NCBI GenBank assembly: GCA_005801425.1
Contig: SYDY01000112.1
Coordinates: 1 to 42,508, forward strand
Origin: Bdellovibrionales bacterium
GTDB taxonomy: Bacteria; Myxococcota; XYA12-FULL-58-9; SYDY01
Length of the DNA stretch: 42,508 nucleotides
Direction of reading: 5' to 3'
Of the stretch, positions 15,032 through 23,588 are shown one piece after another (the first letter of the stretch is position 1; each line of letters begins with the position of its first letter). Made by a program: the position numbers and the translations under genes. The notes beneath the pieces were generated by a model. It had not been told where the DNA came from, did not search any database, and saw only the letters and a list, made by a program, of their open reading frames with translations.

Positions 15032-16441
15032 ATGCAGAAAAAAAGACCACAGTGGGCATTTTACGTCGTCACTATGGGTATTTCCATCGCGTTGCTGGTC
15101 GGAATTTTAAATATAGGTCCCGAAGCGAACGTTATCGCAGTCACAACCACGAAGTCACTGAGCTGGCCGGAGCTCATGCTGCAAGAATTCGTCAAGAACA
15201 TGGAGGTTCCGTTAACGAGCTTGCTTATTCAGATCCTTGTTATTTTGGTCTTTTCTCGCATGTGCGCATTGGTTCTTAAGTTTATGGGCCAGCCGCAAGT
15301 GATTGGGGAAATGATTGCTGGCATTTTACTTGGGAAATCCGTGCTTGCGTTGATGTGGCCCAGTGGATTTGCAAGTCTTTTCCCAGAAAGTTCGATGCCA
15401 CGACTTTATTTCTTAAGTCAGATGGGTCTTATCTTTTTTATGTTCGTGGTTGGTCTTGAATTGAAAATTGCAGACCTCAAAGAGCGTGCGTCGACCGCTA
15501 TTTTGGTTTCGCATGTGAGTATCATTGTTCCATTTTTATTTGGGTCGCTCATTGCACATGGTCTTTATGAAAATTATGGGCCGGCGAATTTTTCATTTTC
15601 GTCGTTTGCACTCTTTATGGGCATCGCCATGAGCATTACGGCCTTTCCTGTTCTCGCTCGTATTATTCAAGAGCGCGGGCTTACGAATACGCACCTTGGA
15701 AGCATGGCAATCACGTGCGCCGCTGTCGACGACGCGACCGCCTGGTGTGTGCTTGCCGCGGTGCTTGGGATCGTGAAGGCAGGTACTGCAATTACCGCCG
15801 TGGGTATTTTGGCTTTGGCGATTGTCTACGTGATGATCATGTTAAAGATCATAAAGCCCATCATCTTGAAGGTGTTGCAGCCCGCAATGATTGACGGAAA
15901 ATTCACGCGAGGCCAACTGGCCTTTGTATTTGCTGTCGTGCTTGGATCAGCCTTGGTTTCAGAAATCATCGGTATTCACGCCCTGTTCGGCGCATTTTTG
16001 GCTGGGGCGGTGATGCCTCAAAGTGTTTTATTGAGAACGAGTTTGATCGGGAAAATCGAAGATTTATGTACGATTGTTTTATTGCCACTGTTTTTTGCCT
16101 ATACCGGAATTCGCACGCAAATCAGTCTTTTGGACAGTTGGTCGTCGTGGTTTATTTGTGGTGGTATTATTGTGTGTGCCATTACCGGGAAAATGGTCGG
16201 TTCTGCATTGGCGGCGCGGTGGTCTGGCGTGGAATGGCGTGAATCGTGGGCGCTCGGTGCGTTGATGAATACACGCGGCCTCATGGAACTGATTGTTCTT
16301 AATATCGGTTATGATCTCGGGATCCTTTCTCCTGAGATTTTTGCGATGATGGTTGTGATGGCAATCGTGACAACGATTATGGCGGGGCCATTGCTTTCGC
16401 TACTTAGTGGACCTGGCGGGGATCTTAAAACGTTCGCGTAG
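15032..16441 (+). CDS. Cation/proton antiporter of the CPA2 (Kef-type) family
   Basis: An integral membrane exchanger of about 469 residues with roughly 12-13 hydrophobic segments. Family signatures are LGQPQVIGEMIAGILLGKS-like (here MGQPQVIGEMIAGILLGKS), LSQMGLIFFMFVVGLELK, AMSITAFPVLARIIQERGL, the paired acidic residues in CAAVDDATAWCVLA, IGIHALFGAFLAGAVMP and ALMNTRGLMELIVLNIGYDLGI. No C-terminal TrkA-N or universal-stress domain follows, so it lacks the usual nucleotide-gating module. ATG 15032 is chosen over upstream starts because GAGAAAGATAAG precedes it and the first hydrophobic segment begins soon after. Its last 42 bases overlap, tail to tail, the end of the minus-strand gene. Confidence 0.92.
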   Translation: MQKKRPQWAFYVVTMGISIALLVGILNIGPEANVIAVTTTKSLSWPELMLQEFVKNMEVPLTSLLIQILVILVFSRMCALVLKFMGQPQVIGEMIAGILLGKSVLALMWPSGFASLFPESSMPRLYFLSQMGLIFFMFVVGLELKIADLKERASTAILVSHVSIIVPFLFGSLIAHGLYENYGPANFSFSSFALFMGIAMSITAFPVLARIIQERGLTNTHLGSMAITCAAVDDATAWCVLAAVLGIVKAGTAITAVGILALAIVYVMIMLKIIKPIILKVLQPAMIDGKFTRGQLAFVFAVVLGSALVSEIIGIHALFGAFLAGAVMPQSVLLRTSLIGKIEDLCTIVLLPLFFAYTGIRTQISLLDSWSSWFICGGIIVCAITGKMVGSALAARWSGVEWRESWALGALMNTRGLMELIVLNIGYDLGILSPEIFAMMVVMAIVTTIMAGPLLSLLSGPGGDLKTFA

Positions 16442-17371
16442 CACGTGCACAGGCGTTTCAAAATCTTTCTGGGGTTCCCAGGTTGCAATCAGATCTGTGT
16501 TCAATTGGGTACCGCGTGTGTATGCGGCAAGCCACAGATCGGGCTGGATTTTGTTTTTAAAGCTGGGCGCAGTGCTTACTATTTGTTGTCCTAGTTGAAA
16601 TTGTAGAAGTGTAAACAAAAGCATTCCGAATATATCGTTCCGATGCATGCCGCCTTGAAACGCCGCGATCTGTGTTTCTTCTTCAACCGAGGTTCCGTAT
16701 TCGGCAAGCACATGGATGCAGTCGTGGATGATGATGATTTCAGGAGGCGATCCTTGTTCTCCAGGTAGCGACAATTGGTTTGTACGAATAAATTTAAAAT
16801 ACCGATGACCCAGTGTATCTTCGGGCAATTGGGCGAGGGCTTGATAGCGTGCAGCCATTTTCTTATTGCCGCGCATGGCCATGAGGGCGCGTAGAATATG
16901 CCCTGGGGCGCGGATACCGTATTCGCGAAATATGTGTTTGATACGATCCATCGCGGTAAAACGTCGAAAGATATCAAGACGGGCGAGCATGTAATTGTCG
17001 TGGGTGATATGTTTAAGAACGCGAATGTTTTCGTCGTCAATATGCAGTGCTTTGGCGAAGTGACCCACCACTTTTTGTTTTTCAGACATCCCATGGCGAC
17101 TCATCAAAGTCATCAAAACGCATCCACCGATAATACGTTTCCGAAACGCTTCATCGGTCACGATGTGCGCCAATTCTTCGGGTGAAATAGGCTGCAAATC
17201 ATGCAGAGGAAACGACGTATGCAAAATATGTTTTTGGACAGCATTCAAATATTCTTTAGATGTATCGTCAAGAACCTTGTTCGCTGTTGCAACGGTCAAT
17301 AAGGCTCTAAGGCCAGCATGGGCGATATGGGGTGGAGGAATGGGAAGCTGCATGGTTTCATTGTAACCCAT
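16400..17371 (-). CDS. TerB-like helical domain plus COQ4-like zinc-motif protein
   Basis: A protein of about 323 residues. The N-terminal half is helical; its segment FRKRIIGGCVLMTLMSRHG followed by MSEKQKVVGHFAKALHIDDE resembles tellurite-resistance TerB-type repeats. The C-terminal half contains IHDCIHVLAEYGTSVEEE, which fits the HDxxH-x11-E zinc signature of COQ4, the scaffold of ubiquinone biosynthesis in mitochondria and some bacteria, preceded by GHRYFKFIRTNQ. The COQ4 link is a motif match made by eye. The start is uncertain: ATG 17371 or 17353, or TTG 17401. The gene converges with the antiporter, overlapping by 42 bp at the 3' ends. No other quinone genes are nearby. Confidence 0.75.
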   Translation of the reverse strand: MGYNETMQLPIPPPHIAHAGLRALLTVATANKVLDDTSKEYLNAVQKHILHTSFPLHDLQPISPEELAHIVTDEAFRKRIIGGCVLMTLMSRHGMSEKQKVVGHFAKALHIDDENIRVLKHITHDNYMLARLDIFRRFTAMDRIKHIFREYGIRAPGHILRALMAMRGNKKMAARYQALAQLPEDTLGHRYFKFIRTNQLSLPGEQGSPPEIIIIHDCIHVLAEYGTSVEEETQIAAFQGGMHRNDIFGMLLFTLLQFQLGQQIVSTAPSFKNKIQPDLWLAAYTRGTQLNTDLIATWEPQKDFETPVHVLRERFKIPARSTK

Positions 17372-17424
17372 GTTGCGTTGTTCTGTTACATACGTTACCA
17401 AAAACCTATTTTAAGGAGAGTCCT

Positions 17425-17934
17425 ATGTACGCTATTGTTATTCCTCAGCTTTCACGTATGCTTGAAAATATCAATGGGTTGTTAAAGAAAGCCGCTTCCC
17501 ACGCTGAAACCAAAAAATTTGACGTGTCTATTTTGCTTCATGCGCGTCTTGCGCCGGATCAATTTGCATTCATTCGACAAGTGCAAATTGCGTGTGACAA
17601 CGCCAAGGGCATTGTGGCGCGTTTATCAGGAACGGTTGCGCCCATTCATGCCGATACTGAAAAAACAATAGAAGAATTGCATGCGCGTATTTATAAAACC
17701 ATCGACTATGTGCGTTCGGTTCCGGAGGCTGCATTTGACGGCTGGGAAAATCGCCACGCCGAATTTCCGTGGGTGCCAGGCAAGTACCTTACGGGATTTG
17801 ATTATGTTAGCCTGTATGCCATTCCTAACTTTTATTTTCACGTGACAACAGCCTATGCGATTTTACGGCACAACGGCGTTGAGCTTGGCAAAGCAGATTT
17901 CCTGGGTCAGTTGCCCTTTAAAAACACGTTATAG
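17425..17934 (+). CDS. DUF1993 domain protein (DinB-like four-helix fold)
   Basis: A cytosolic protein of 169 residues that matches the DUF1993 pattern along its whole length: MYAIVIPQLSRMLENINGLL at the start, a helical middle, the WVPGKYLTGFDYV segment, and the characteristic end LYAIPNFYFHVTTAYAILRH followed by NGVELGKADFLG. The family is thought to have a DinB-like helical bundle and its function is not established. AAGGAGAG six bases before ATG 17425 fixes the start. It diverges from the minus-strand TerB/COQ4-like gene. Confidence 0.9.
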   Translation: MYAIVIPQLSRMLENINGLLKKAASHAETKKFDVSILLHARLAPDQFAFIRQVQIACDNAKGIVARLSGTVAPIHADTEKTIEELHARIYKTIDYVRSVPEAAFDGWENRHAEFPWVPGKYLTGFDYVSLYAIPNFYFHVTTAYAILRHNGVELGKADFLGQLPFKNTL

Positions 17935-18031
17935 TTATTTTTAATAACACTTCCCATTCTTGACCTTGTCTTTTATTGCATTGATCTCTAATCATGGCAG
18001 ACACACGCCGCCGCATCTTGGAGTACGTGCG

Positions 18032-19357
18032 ATGGCGTCTTTGGAATCTGTGGCAAGAGTTCCAGCACAACGACATGAGTCAATGACCAGCGTCGATCTC
18101 GGTGGGAGTTCTCCGGGAACGCTTTCGGAACGAAATCTTTTTACGAATGTGCGTGCTGCCTCACTTCCGCATAAGGCAGATAAAGAGGCTTGGGGAAACT
18201 GTTCCCAGGTGCGTGAAGTGTATGAAGAATTAAAAGCACGTATTGAAGGTCCCCAGTTGCAGTTTGATAGGTACAGCAACCCCATTCTAGAAAAAGTAAG
18301 AGCTTCGCTTGCCGCAGGTGTAAGTATTACCGACGAAGTCCAGGCCATACGCGACATCGTGTCGTATTTTGAAGCCCATGCAGGACAGCCTCTGATCGAT
18401 TCAAAGGTAAAATACAGGCTGCGAACACCGGAACTCTTTTCTGCGATCAAATTGTGCCAGATGCTAAAGTACAACCGCGATGCTTCAGCACTTACCGAAG
18501 TTTTTGTCCATGCAGATGCCGTTCGCATTGCAGGGTGCGATATTGCCGCGCGTGATATTTTTGTTCAGCATTGGCATCCCGTTGGTCATCCAAGTGGTCG
18601 TACGGTGGTGGTCACGCCGGGATATCAAGAAACAGGGCGCTGTTTTTCGGAGTTGGCGGCAGAGCTTACCAATCGTGGACATCATGTGTTTGTTCTGGAT
18701 AACCAAGCGGCAGGGCAAACAGGGAAGGGCAATGGATCCATCGATTCGGGTTTTGGTCTCGCACGGGATATTGCAGCGGTGGCACGCTGTGTGGGACGCG
18801 ATCAGAAATTGTCATTGGTAGGCAATAGCATTTGTGGCGGTGCAACGTTTGCGCTCATGGCTCTTCGTGCCGATGATCAATGGCCTCAATCATTGAACTT
18901 TGCAGATCCAGATAAAGTGATCCTTCTTTCCCCGTTTTTTGAATTGGCACCTGGCAATGGTTGGATCAACTTTTTAAGCAAAATCCCTCTTGTGAATCGT
19001 ATCAGCATGCCAAGTTCAGGCATTCCTGTGCTGACCCGCGATCCAGAGAGCGCGCGTGCATTGAGTGCATGCATTGTAAAAGAAAATGTGGAGGTTCAAC
19101 TTTCAGCCATGAGCGCGGCCAAAGATGATTTTGACTACGCACGACGAATTGCGCGTGAAAAAAGATTTCAATTTCCCGAGATCCGATCCATTCACGGAAC
19201 GGGCGATACGCTTGCCTCATTTGAGGCAGATCGCGAGGTGTGCCAGAGCGTAGGTACAAAACCGCCCACTGAGAGAGATACATCAAATCACGTGCTCGAA
19301 TTTGAACCTGATGTTTGCAAGTTTGTACGATATCATGTCGAAGGTGCTATCTCTTAA
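18032..19357 (+). CDS. Alpha/beta hydrolase of unknown substrate
   Basis: A protein of about 441 residues from ATG 18032, where TGGAG lies eight bases upstream. The first 165 residues are helical and unassigned. The rest is an alpha/beta hydrolase: VVVTPGYQETGRCFSELAAE with the oxyanion region, FVLDNQAAGQTGKG, the nucleophile elbow VGNSICGG (GxSxxG), the acid in HGTGDTLASFE and the terminal His in SNHVLEF. The cap region between these contains SPFFELAPGNGWINFLSK. Esterase, thioesterase or lysophospholipase activity would all fit; I cannot choose. No signal peptide is seen. Confidence 0.85.
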   Translation: MASLESVARVPAQRHESMTSVDLGGSSPGTLSERNLFTNVRAASLPHKADKEAWGNCSQVREVYEELKARIEGPQLQFDRYSNPILEKVRASLAAGVSITDEVQAIRDIVSYFEAHAGQPLIDSKVKYRLRTPELFSAIKLCQMLKYNRDASALTEVFVHADAVRIAGCDIAARDIFVQHWHPVGHPSGRTVVVTPGYQETGRCFSELAAELTNRGHHVFVLDNQAAGQTGKGNGSIDSGFGLARDIAAVARCVGRDQKLSLVGNSICGGATFALMALRADDQWPQSLNFADPDKVILLSPFFELAPGNGWINFLSKIPLVNRISMPSSGIPVLTRDPESARALSACIVKENVEVQLSAMSAAKDDFDYARRIAREKRFQFPEIRSIHGTGDTLASFEADREVCQSVGTKPPTERDTSNHVLEFEPDVCKFVRYHVEGAIS

Positions 19358-19714
19358 ATACAAACGGCAACCTCTTATTCTTTTTTGCCTCGCCATCCGT
19401 GCAGCCAGCGTATCGGCGGGCACCAAGGCTTCAGGACGTGCAACGACAAATATAGGTCGCGTACGAATGATTTGTGATGGCGCAATGGTGCTCGGTCTCA
19501 TTGGTGGTCATGTCTTCCTCCACAGGTGACATGGATACGGTGTGGGATGCATGATAGTTATCGGCAACGCTGGTATAAGGTGCCCAGTTCTGTTTCTCTT
19601 TTTTGAGAAAGCCCTTTTTATTCGCGAACGGCTCAATGCGTCGTATGGGCGAGCAACTAGGGTCCATCAGTCATTCATACTGGACATCGATCTCACATCA
19701 TGTAACATTTCCTT
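19358..19714. other. Intergenic region, 357 bp, no supported gene
   Basis: Two short minus-strand frames overlap here (about 78 and 72 codons). The second contains the protein-like segment RTRPIFVVARPEALVPADTL, and the two could be pieces of one gene broken by a frameshift. No ribosome-binding site precedes either, and no family is recognisable. The region probably carries the promoter of the lipoprotein gene that starts at 19715, but I see no clear consensus. Confidence 0.35.
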
Positions 19715-20842
19715 ATGACGCAAAGTGCTCATTTTTCATTGATTTTCATACTTTCTACGACGATTTGCGCGTGTACACACAATACAGAAGGTGGTTTTGT
19801 ATTGGAGCCGCACGTGGGAACCCACGCCATGGGTTACCTCAGCACCACGTATGTGCCGCCGGAGAGCTCCACGGCATATCCGATCTCTATTTGGTATCCT
19901 GCGACCGTCACACCGAACGCCGCGCTTGCCCACTACAGCCTTGCTGGCAATGCTCAGGCATCCATATCAGCCCGTGCATACAGCAATGTGCCTGTGGCGC
20001 CCGGTACGTTCCCCATCATTCTGTTCTCCCATGGAAGCCCTTCAACGCGCATTCAATCGTGGTTTCTTCTCGAAGCATTGGCAAGCCATGGCTACGTGGT
20101 TGCTGCAATTGAGCACACCGACAACATCGTTTCATCGTTGTGTTCTTCTGGCGCGATACCGGCCATCACAACATCCGACCGCGCTGGAGAACTTGTTACA
20201 CTTTACGCTGCCATCCTTGCCAACGCCGATGTAAAAGATCACGTGCTCTCGGACAACGTATCATTGCTCGGTCATTCGCGCGGTGGTGCCACCGCATTAA
20301 CATTGGCAATCCAAAATACTGTATTAAAACAGAAGCTGAAATCCGTGGCCATCATGGACGGTGGCGACAATGGTGATGATACTCCCGATTATACAAGCGT
20401 CAAAATCCCCACACTCTTTTTAACAGCCAGTACAACGTCATTTCGACAGTGGGTTGCTGAGGCAGGAGAAAACATCAACTCAGGCGTATGCATGCAAGCC
20501 GTTTACCCAGGAGCAGATCACCAATCCTTCAGCAATGCATGCGGTATGCTGGCGGGCATACCAGAGACAGGGCTGACGTTAGATTGCAATGGAACCTCGA
20601 CGACCATTCCCAAAGAAAACATTCAGTACGCTTACGGCGCGGAGATCACGTGCAGCAATCCTTCGCAGGAGACTGTTCATCGTGCGACCGCGCAATTGTT
20701 AACATCGTTTTTTTCTTCCTATCTCATGAATGATATGGTCATCACTTTGGATACGTGGAAAACAGCCTCCAACACGGCAAAGCTTCCGTGGCAACTGTTT
20801 GATTGTCAGCATATCAATGGTGACCAAACTGCTTTGCCTTAG
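19715..20842 (+). CDS. Secreted alpha/beta-hydrolase lipoprotein (PAF-acetylhydrolase/dienelactone-hydrolase-like)
   Basis: A protein of 375 residues with a lipoprotein signal (HFSLIFILSTTICAC). The catalytic domain carries PIILFSHGSPSTRIQSW (oxyanion HG), LASHGYVVAAIEHTDN, the nucleophile motif LLGHSRGGATAL (GxSxGG), an acidic residue in the GGDNGDDTPDY region and a His in YPGADHQSF. The order and the HGS/GHSRGG pair match the platelet-activating factor acetylhydrolase II-like group of bacterial esterases, anchored outside the cytoplasm. A single TAG ends it at 20842; the same frame stays open and protein-like for 128 more codons. That tail is listed separately. Confidence 0.84.
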   Translation: MTQSAHFSLIFILSTTICACTHNTEGGFVLEPHVGTHAMGYLSTTYVPPESSTAYPISIWYPATVTPNAALAHYSLAGNAQASISARAYSNVPVAPGTFPIILFSHGSPSTRIQSWFLLEALASHGYVVAAIEHTDNIVSSLCSSGAIPAITTSDRAGELVTLYAAILANADVKDHVLSDNVSLLGHSRGGATALTLAIQNTVLKQKLKSVAIMDGGDNGDDTPDYTSVKIPTLFLTASTTSFRQWVAEAGENINSGVCMQAVYPGADHQSFSNACGMLAGIPETGLTLDCNGTSTTIPKENIQYAYGAEITCSNPSQETVHRATAQLLTSFFSSYLMNDMVITLDTWKTASNTAKLPWQLFDCQHINGDQTALP

Positions 20843-21226
20843 GGCGTAACAATCGACGAACAACTGCATCCCGATCACAATCCCAAGCAGTGGGGCAATC
20901 CAAAGACGATTCCGATGCAGTTTTGGCGAGCAAAAACCGATGTTGCACATACGGTGGAACGTACAGATGGGTATCTTGTGGTCCCTCGTTGGGATCACGC
21001 ACGGAAATATTTTCTGTGTGAATATTACACTGGAGCCTGGCAGTGCGCACTGCAATGGGAGTCGACCCGCGAACACAGATCACATCTTTTGAAAGACGGT
21101 CGTTTGGTGCATGGCACGCCGTCATCGCCAGATTCTGATATCATTTCTGATCATGTCATGGTGACGGCCATGCGCGGGAACGGTCGTGTTGAATTGCTTC
21201 CGGTTGATCTGAATCGTTTATGCTGA
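20843..21226 (+). pseudogene. In-frame protein-like tail beyond the TAG of the lipoprotein gene (remnant, readthrough extension or separate small gene)
   Basis: The frame continues from the TAG at 20840-20842 through 127 sense codons to TGA at 21226. It contains HPDHNPKQWGNPKTIPMQFW, then TDGYLVVPRWDHARKYFLCE, TGAWQCALQWES and GRVELLPVDLNRLC, which look like genuine protein, with many aromatics and balanced charges. The only ATG is at 20915, inside the protein-like part and without a clear Shine-Dalgarno, so a stand-alone gene would lose its first 24 residues. It may be a former C-terminal domain of the hydrolase cut off by a nonsense change, or a fragment of another gene. I do not recognise the family. 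Confidence 0.5.
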
Positions 21227-21369
21227 CTTCCGATCATCTGGGATCCAATGGAATTTTGTTTGGGAGCTGATCATCTCAAGATCCTGCGACAAGATCTGGT
21301 ATCGTTTTACCAATAGGTCTTCAAGCTATTCTGTTTTTTCAATCAAACGATTTGTAGTTACCAGTATTT

Positions 21370-21397
21370 TTGACCTCAAGCTTTGACGCGTTACTCT
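21370..21397 (+). promoter_or_regulatory. Promoter of RCC1 lipoprotein copy 1
   Basis: TTGACC (21370-21375), 16 bases, then TACTCT (21392-21397). The same two boxes and spacing recur before RCC1 copies 2 and 3, with the spacer also similar (CTTTG then CGCGT). Conservation between paralogues is the main support. Confidence 0.6.
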
Positions 21398-21431
21398 CAA
21401 GATCAAGAAAATTGTTGATCTGGAGGCCGAG

Positions 21432-23501
21432 GTGGTGGTTCGAAAAAAAGAATGGCGATGGGTTCTGTGCGTGTGCGTGTTCGGCTGTACCGTTGAGATT
21501 GCACCGTTTAACGCACAACCAACACCTGATGATTCATTATCGGACGTGCCGGATACAACCTGGGGTCATGGTGAGGGGAGTATGCCTGCGCGCGATAATG
21601 CCGATGTGGGTCGCAGCGGTGAGGAAACGCATTTAAGTTACTGGGGTCAATTTTGGAAAACGCCCGGTACCCCAGGGGTCACGGCTTATTCGATTTACGA
21701 TACCACGGTGGCGGGCCAAATCATTAAGACAAATTACAACGCCAGCGGTCAGTCTGAAGGTGAGCAAGAGTGTCATTGGATCGTGGAGCATGTCGATGAA
21801 GCTTCAGTCACAGGCTACAACAGCTATTTGATTCTTCAAAATGTCACGGGCGGACTGTTTACCTATATTGCTGCTTATAAAGCCAGTGCCGTCTTGTACC
21901 TCTGTCCGGCCCATCAAGCGGATGGGACTGATCTTACTTTTGCGACGTACGATTTAGCCGTCGCCGCCATCGACACTGCCAAGGCCAGCGAAACGCTTTT
22001 AACGACCACGGGATGCAACAATACCACCACATTCACTGCAACGAGCACCATGGGTGAACCTTGGATTTTTACCACCGTGCAGAATGGTCCCAATGTTTGC
22101 GGCGATGGTATCGTGGGAGGAACGGAAGAGTGCGATGACGGCAATTACGTAAACGGTACGGGCGGCGATACGTGTTACAACACCTGCCGTTCTACAACGA
22201 GACCAGGCGGCTATGCCATTTCGGCGGGGGGTGAGCACGTCTGCGCTTTGTCGAATAACACGGCTCGTGATGTCAAATGCTGGGGTCGAAATTTCTTTGG
22301 TAATCTCGGATACGGTGATGCAGCAGGCAATGGGACGAGTGTGAGCGATAGCACAGCGACAGGCCATGTTCTTGCTAACAAATCGCCCATCGCCTTGGGT
22401 TGGGATACAGGAGTCACAACCCAATCCATTGCAGCAGGCGGAAGGCATACCTGCGCCTTATCGAGCGCTGGCGAGGTCAAGTGCTGGGGTGAAAATAGTG
22501 CTGGTCAGCTCGGCCTGAACAATCAAACCGATCTGCTAGCCCCTGGCAACGAAGTAACCGTTGGTACGGGTTTTGACGTTGTTGTCGCCATTGCAGCAGG
22601 GGGAGAGTTCACCTGTGCTTTATCAAGCGCTGGCAGGGTCAAGTGCTGGGGCTATAATAATGGTGGTGCGCTGGGACAGGGCAATACGACCAAAATTGGT
22701 GACGATCCAACGAGGAAAGTGGAAGATGCCTCGGCCATCGCTTTAGGCGCGGGTTTTGAGATTGTTATCGCCATTGCCATTGCGGCGAATGATAGTCATG
22801 CCTGCGCCGTGTCGAGCGGGGGTGCGGTCAAATGCTGGGGTATCAATAATTTTGGTCAGCTCGGACAGGGCAATACAGACACAGTGAGCGATGATGGTAA
22901 TCCTGTTCTTGCCACCCTATCGCCCGTGGCCATTGGCTGGAGTTCAGGCGTTACAGCGGCCATTAACACAGCCGGAACGCATACCTGCGCCGTGTCGAGC
23001 GCCGGTGCGGTCAAATGCTGGGGTTACAATGGTTCTGGTCAGCTCGGACAGGGCAATTCAACCAATGTGAGCGACGATGGTTCTCCTACCATTGCCAGTC
23101 TGACGGCTGTCTCCATCTGGAGTCCAGGCGTTACATCGACCATTGCTGCAACAGGATATTTGTATACCTGCGCTTTGTCGAGTGGCGGTGCGGTCAAGTG
23201 CTGGGGTCTCCATAGTTATCGTCGGCTCGGATGGAGCTCTCCAACGCAGGTGGGTGATGATGGTGATCCTACCATCCTCAGTATAACGGCTATTAATTTT
23301 GGTTGGAGTTCAGGCGTTACAACGGCGATTACAGTGGGTAACGAATTTGCCTGTGCCTTGTCGAGTGCTAACGCGATCAAGTGCTGGGGCCGCAATAATT
23401 ATGGTCAGCTCGGTCAGGGTGATACCACCGACAGGGGTGATACTTCTGGGACTTATTCAGTGGCAAGCACCTCCCCCGTAGCTTTTGGAAGCGGATGGTA
23501 G
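21432..23501 (+). CDS. RCC1-repeat lipoprotein, copy 1
   Basis: A secreted lipoprotein of 689 residues. The signal region KKEWRWVLCVCVFGC has lipobox VFGC. About 190 residues of an unassigned N-terminal domain follow (WGHGEGSMPARDN, then EECHWIVEHVDEAS-like text). Next comes a Cys module CGDGIVGGTEECDDGN ending TCYNTC, then about seven RCC1 blade repeats of the type AAGGxHTCALSSAGEVKCWG followed by NxxGQLGxGN. RCC1 repeats build a seven-bladed beta propeller, here outside the cell, so a binding role rather than nucleotide exchange is likely. The start is GTG 21432 or the next GTG at 21435, after GGAGG. Copy 3 has ATG at the position equivalent to 21435. Confidence 0.87.
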   Translation: MVVRKKEWRWVLCVCVFGCTVEIAPFNAQPTPDDSLSDVPDTTWGHGEGSMPARDNADVGRSGEETHLSYWGQFWKTPGTPGVTAYSIYDTTVAGQIIKTNYNASGQSEGEQECHWIVEHVDEASVTGYNSYLILQNVTGGLFTYIAAYKASAVLYLCPAHQADGTDLTFATYDLAVAAIDTAKASETLLTTTGCNNTTTFTATSTMGEPWIFTTVQNGPNVCGDGIVGGTEECDDGNYVNGTGGDTCYNTCRSTTRPGGYAISAGGEHVCALSNNTARDVKCWGRNFFGNLGYGDAAGNGTSVSDSTATGHVLANKSPIALGWDTGVTTQSIAAGGRHTCALSSAGEVKCWGENSAGQLGLNNQTDLLAPGNEVTVGTGFDVVVAIAAGGEFTCALSSAGRVKCWGYNNGGALGQGNTTKIGDDPTRKVEDASAIALGAGFEIVIAIAIAANDSHACAVSSGGAVKCWGINNFGQLGQGNTDTVSDDGNPVLATLSPVAIGWSSGVTAAINTAGTHTCAVSSAGAVKCWGYNGSGQLGQGNSTNVSDDGSPTIASLTAVSIWSPGVTSTIAATGYLYTCALSSGGAVKCWGLHSYRRLGWSSPTQVGDDGDPTILSITAINFGWSSGVTTAITVGNEFACALSSANAIKCWGRNNYGQLGQGDTTDRGDTSGTYSVASTSPVAFGSGW

Positions 23502-23554
23502 TGTGTCGTGTTATTGGCGCATATGCCGCAGCAAGCTGTGCTGGTACGTAATTG

Positions 23555-23582
23555 TTGACCTTCTGCTTTGTTGCGTTACCCT
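23555..23582 (+). promoter_or_regulatory. Promoter of RCC1 lipoprotein copy 2
   Basis: TTGACC (23555-23560), 16 bases, TACCCT (23577-23582). The start codon follows only six bases later, because the leader with the GGAGG site seen in copies 1 and 3 is missing. Transcription from these boxes would begin at or near the ATG, giving a leaderless mRNA. Confidence 0.55.
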
Positions 23583-23588
23583 TAATAA

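Noticed and set aside
17935-17990. Short GTTATT...AATAAC hairpin after the DUF1993 gene as a terminator
   Set aside because: The stem is AT-only and very short with no following T run in the right place; not convincing as a Rho-independent terminator.
19283-19667. Two overlapping minus-strand frames after the alpha/beta hydrolase
   Set aside because: One contains a protein-like stretch (FVVARPEALVPAD), but there is no start signal, no family, and a frameshift would be needed to join them; kept only as a note on the intergenic region.
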